Shown piece after piece: positions 62,964 to 64,000 of a DNA stretch of 64,000 nucleotides. The notes beneath the pieces are model-generated. The model worked only from the letters and a program-made list of their open reading frames with translations. It had not been told where the DNA came from and made no database searches. This stretch comes from Bacillus sp. SKDU12 (GTDB taxonomy: Bacteria > Bacillota > Bacilli > Bacillales > Bacillaceae). Every line of letters starts with the position of its first letter. The first letter of the stretch is position 1. The DNA is taken from positions 1-64,000 of the forward strand of contig NZ_MSRC01000003.1 of NCBI RefSeq assembly GCF_010093085.1. Reading direction: 5' to 3'. The position numbers and the translations under genes are program-made.

Positions 62964-63965
62964 TTAAAAAATCATATTTAAAATAAAATAGGCGATGGCA
63001 CCAAGCGTCGCTGAAATCGGAAGCGTGATGACCCAAGTAATGAGCATCCGTTTGGCTGTGCCCCAGTTTACGCCTTTTACCCGATGTGATGCACCGACGC
63101 CAAGGATTGATGAAGAAATGACGTGGGTTGTACTGACCGGCAAATGAATAAATGTGGCGCCGAAAATAATGGCTGCGCCTGTTAAGTCAGCAGAAACACC
63201 GTTTACCGGACGAATTTTCATGATCTTACCGCCGACGGTTTTGATGATTTTCCAGCCGCCGATTGATGTTCCGAGCCCCATGGCTGTCGCACAGGCTAAC
63301 TGCACCCAGGTTGGAATATCGTTAGAAGAGGTATGTAAATTTGCTGTAATGAGAGCCATTGTGATAATTCCCATTGCTTTTTGCGCATCGTTTGTTCCAT
63401 GTGTATATGATTGCAGGGCAGCAGTTACAATCTGCACTCTGCGGAATTGCTTATTCGTTTTCGCCAAATTGCTGTCTTTGAAAATCAGCTTGACGATGCT
63501 GTAAAGAATAAACCCAAGGACAAAGGCGATGATCGGTGATAAAAGCAGTGCTTCAATGATTTTAATGAAGCCCTTATAATTCAATGCGGCAAATCCGGCT
63601 GACGCAATGGCGGCACCGGCAATCGCTCCGATGATTGCATGGGATGAACTGCTTGGAATACCGTAGTACCATGTGATCAGATTCCAGGCAATCGCAGCGA
63701 TTAACGCAGCTAAAATGACGACTGAGCCGTTTGCTAATGTATAAGGATCCACAATATCTTTCGTAATGGTTTTGGCAACACCTGTAAATGTCATTGCTCC
63801 GATAAAGTTCATTGCAGCTGCCATGATAATGGCATGGCGCGGTTTCAGCGCTTTTGTTGATACTGATGTTGCAATTGCGTTTGCCGTATCGTGAAACCCA
63901 TTGATGAAATCAAACGCCAGAGCACAAATGACGATTAGTATTGTTAAGATGAATAGAATATCCAT
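62964..63965 (-). CDS. pit: low-affinity inorganic phosphate transporter Pit
   Basis: The 333-residue PiT family carrier has about ten membrane spans and the two signature repeats: FDFINGFHDTANAIATSVST near the N-terminus and YTHGTNDAQKAMGIITMAL in the C-terminal half. It imports metal-phosphate with protons. GAGGGG precedes ATG 63965. It is the second gene of a ykaA-pit operon; DUF47 proteins such as YkaA usually accompany PiT carriers. Confidence 0.95.
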   Translation of the reverse strand: MDILFILTILIVICALAFDFINGFHDTANAIATSVSTKALKPRHAIIMAAAMNFIGAMTFTGVAKTITKDIVDPYTLANGSVVILAALIAAIAWNLITWYYGIPSSSSHAIIGAIAGAAIASAGFAALNYKGFIKIIEALLLSPIIAFVLGFILYSIVKLIFKDSNLAKTNKQFRRVQIVTAALQSYTHGTNDAQKAMGIITMALITANLHTSSNDIPTWVQLACATAMGLGTSIGGWKIIKTVGGKIMKIRPVNGVSADLTGAAIIFGATFIHLPVSTTHVISSSILGVGASHRVKGVNWGTAKRMLITWVITLPISATLGAIAYFILNMIF

Positions 63966-63977
63966 TTTTACCCCTCG

Positions 63978-64000
63978 TTACGCGTTTTTCATAATGATGG
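63978..64000 (-). CDS. ykaA: YkaA (DUF47), last codons only
   Basis: The minus strand reads IIMKNA and stops at TAA 63978-63980, 12 bases before the pit start. Only the C-terminus is inside the window. Identity is inferred from the conserved ykaA-pit order. Confidence 0.55.

Noticed and set aside
1..64000. CRISPR arrays, rRNA, tRNA genes and insertion sequences
   Set aside because: I saw no regularly spaced direct repeats, no rRNA sequence, no complete tRNA cloverleaf and no transposase gene in the window.

Overview
The window looks like a chromosomal segment of a Bacillus subtilis-complex bacterium. Gene content and order match the yjdH-yjqC region of B. subtilis 168, followed by the resident defective prophage PBSX and then spoIISABC and pit. 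Gene symbols were assigned by recall of protein sequences and gene order, not by database search. Several differences show it is not strain 168 itself.

Layout. Positions 1-5.6 kb are an AT-rich accessory island. It holds a frameshifted LXG polymorphic toxin, a decayed cell-wall-hydrolase tail, a DUF5412 protein, an orphan type-44 toxin domain with a small membrane protein, a Rap phosphatase with a two-pheromone Phr precursor, and a DUF1433 protein. Positions 5.7-17.6 kb are core genes: yjdH, yjdI, ctaO, cotT, pdaC, yjfB, yjgA, yjgB, the formate dehydrogenase-like yjgC with yjgD, yjhA, yjhB and yjiA. Positions 17.6-25.2 kb hold the P450/glycosyltransferase pair yjiB-yjiC behind a structured leader, yjjA, a frameshifted yjlA, yjlB and the Rex-type yjlC-ndh operon. 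The hexuronate (uxaC-uxaA) operon expected after ndh is absent, and only a short degenerate stretch lies between ndh and yjnA. Positions 25.4-33.1 kb hold yjnA, yjoA, the sigma-W gene yjoB, rapA-phrA, a YciI-like gene, xlyB and yjqABC.

PBSX runs from about 33.1 to 60.5 kb. Its control region is xkdA (LexA box), xre, and four Xre operators. The early genes are xkdB, xkdC, xkdD, xtrA and several tiny ORFs, followed by the late sigma-like factor xpf. One rightward late operon then encodes terminase, portal, protease, capsid, head-tail connectors, contractile sheath and tube, tail chaperones with a -1 frameshift, tape measure, baseplate, tail fibre and lysis genes. The structural set looks complete. 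The tape-measure N-terminal half and the tail fibre are more AT-rich than their neighbours. A membrane acyltransferase with its own promoter sits between xlyA and spoIISC as a probable lysogenic-conversion gene. The window ends with spoIISC, spoIISB, spoIISA, pit and the last codons of ykaA.

How the genes work together. SOS induction (LexA at xkdA) and Xre repression control PBSX. Xpf should switch on the late operon, and a 27-bp motif shared by the regions upstream of xtmA and xlyB suggests that the detached amidase gene xlyB belongs to the same regulon. Two Rap-Phr modules, both with ComA-box-like upstream sequences, tie the window to quorum control. The most noteworthy items are the tandem-pheromone Phr, the shared late-promoter motif, the frameshift slippery site with the ATC-start tape measure, the yjiB leader RNA, and the acyltransferase abutting spoIISC.
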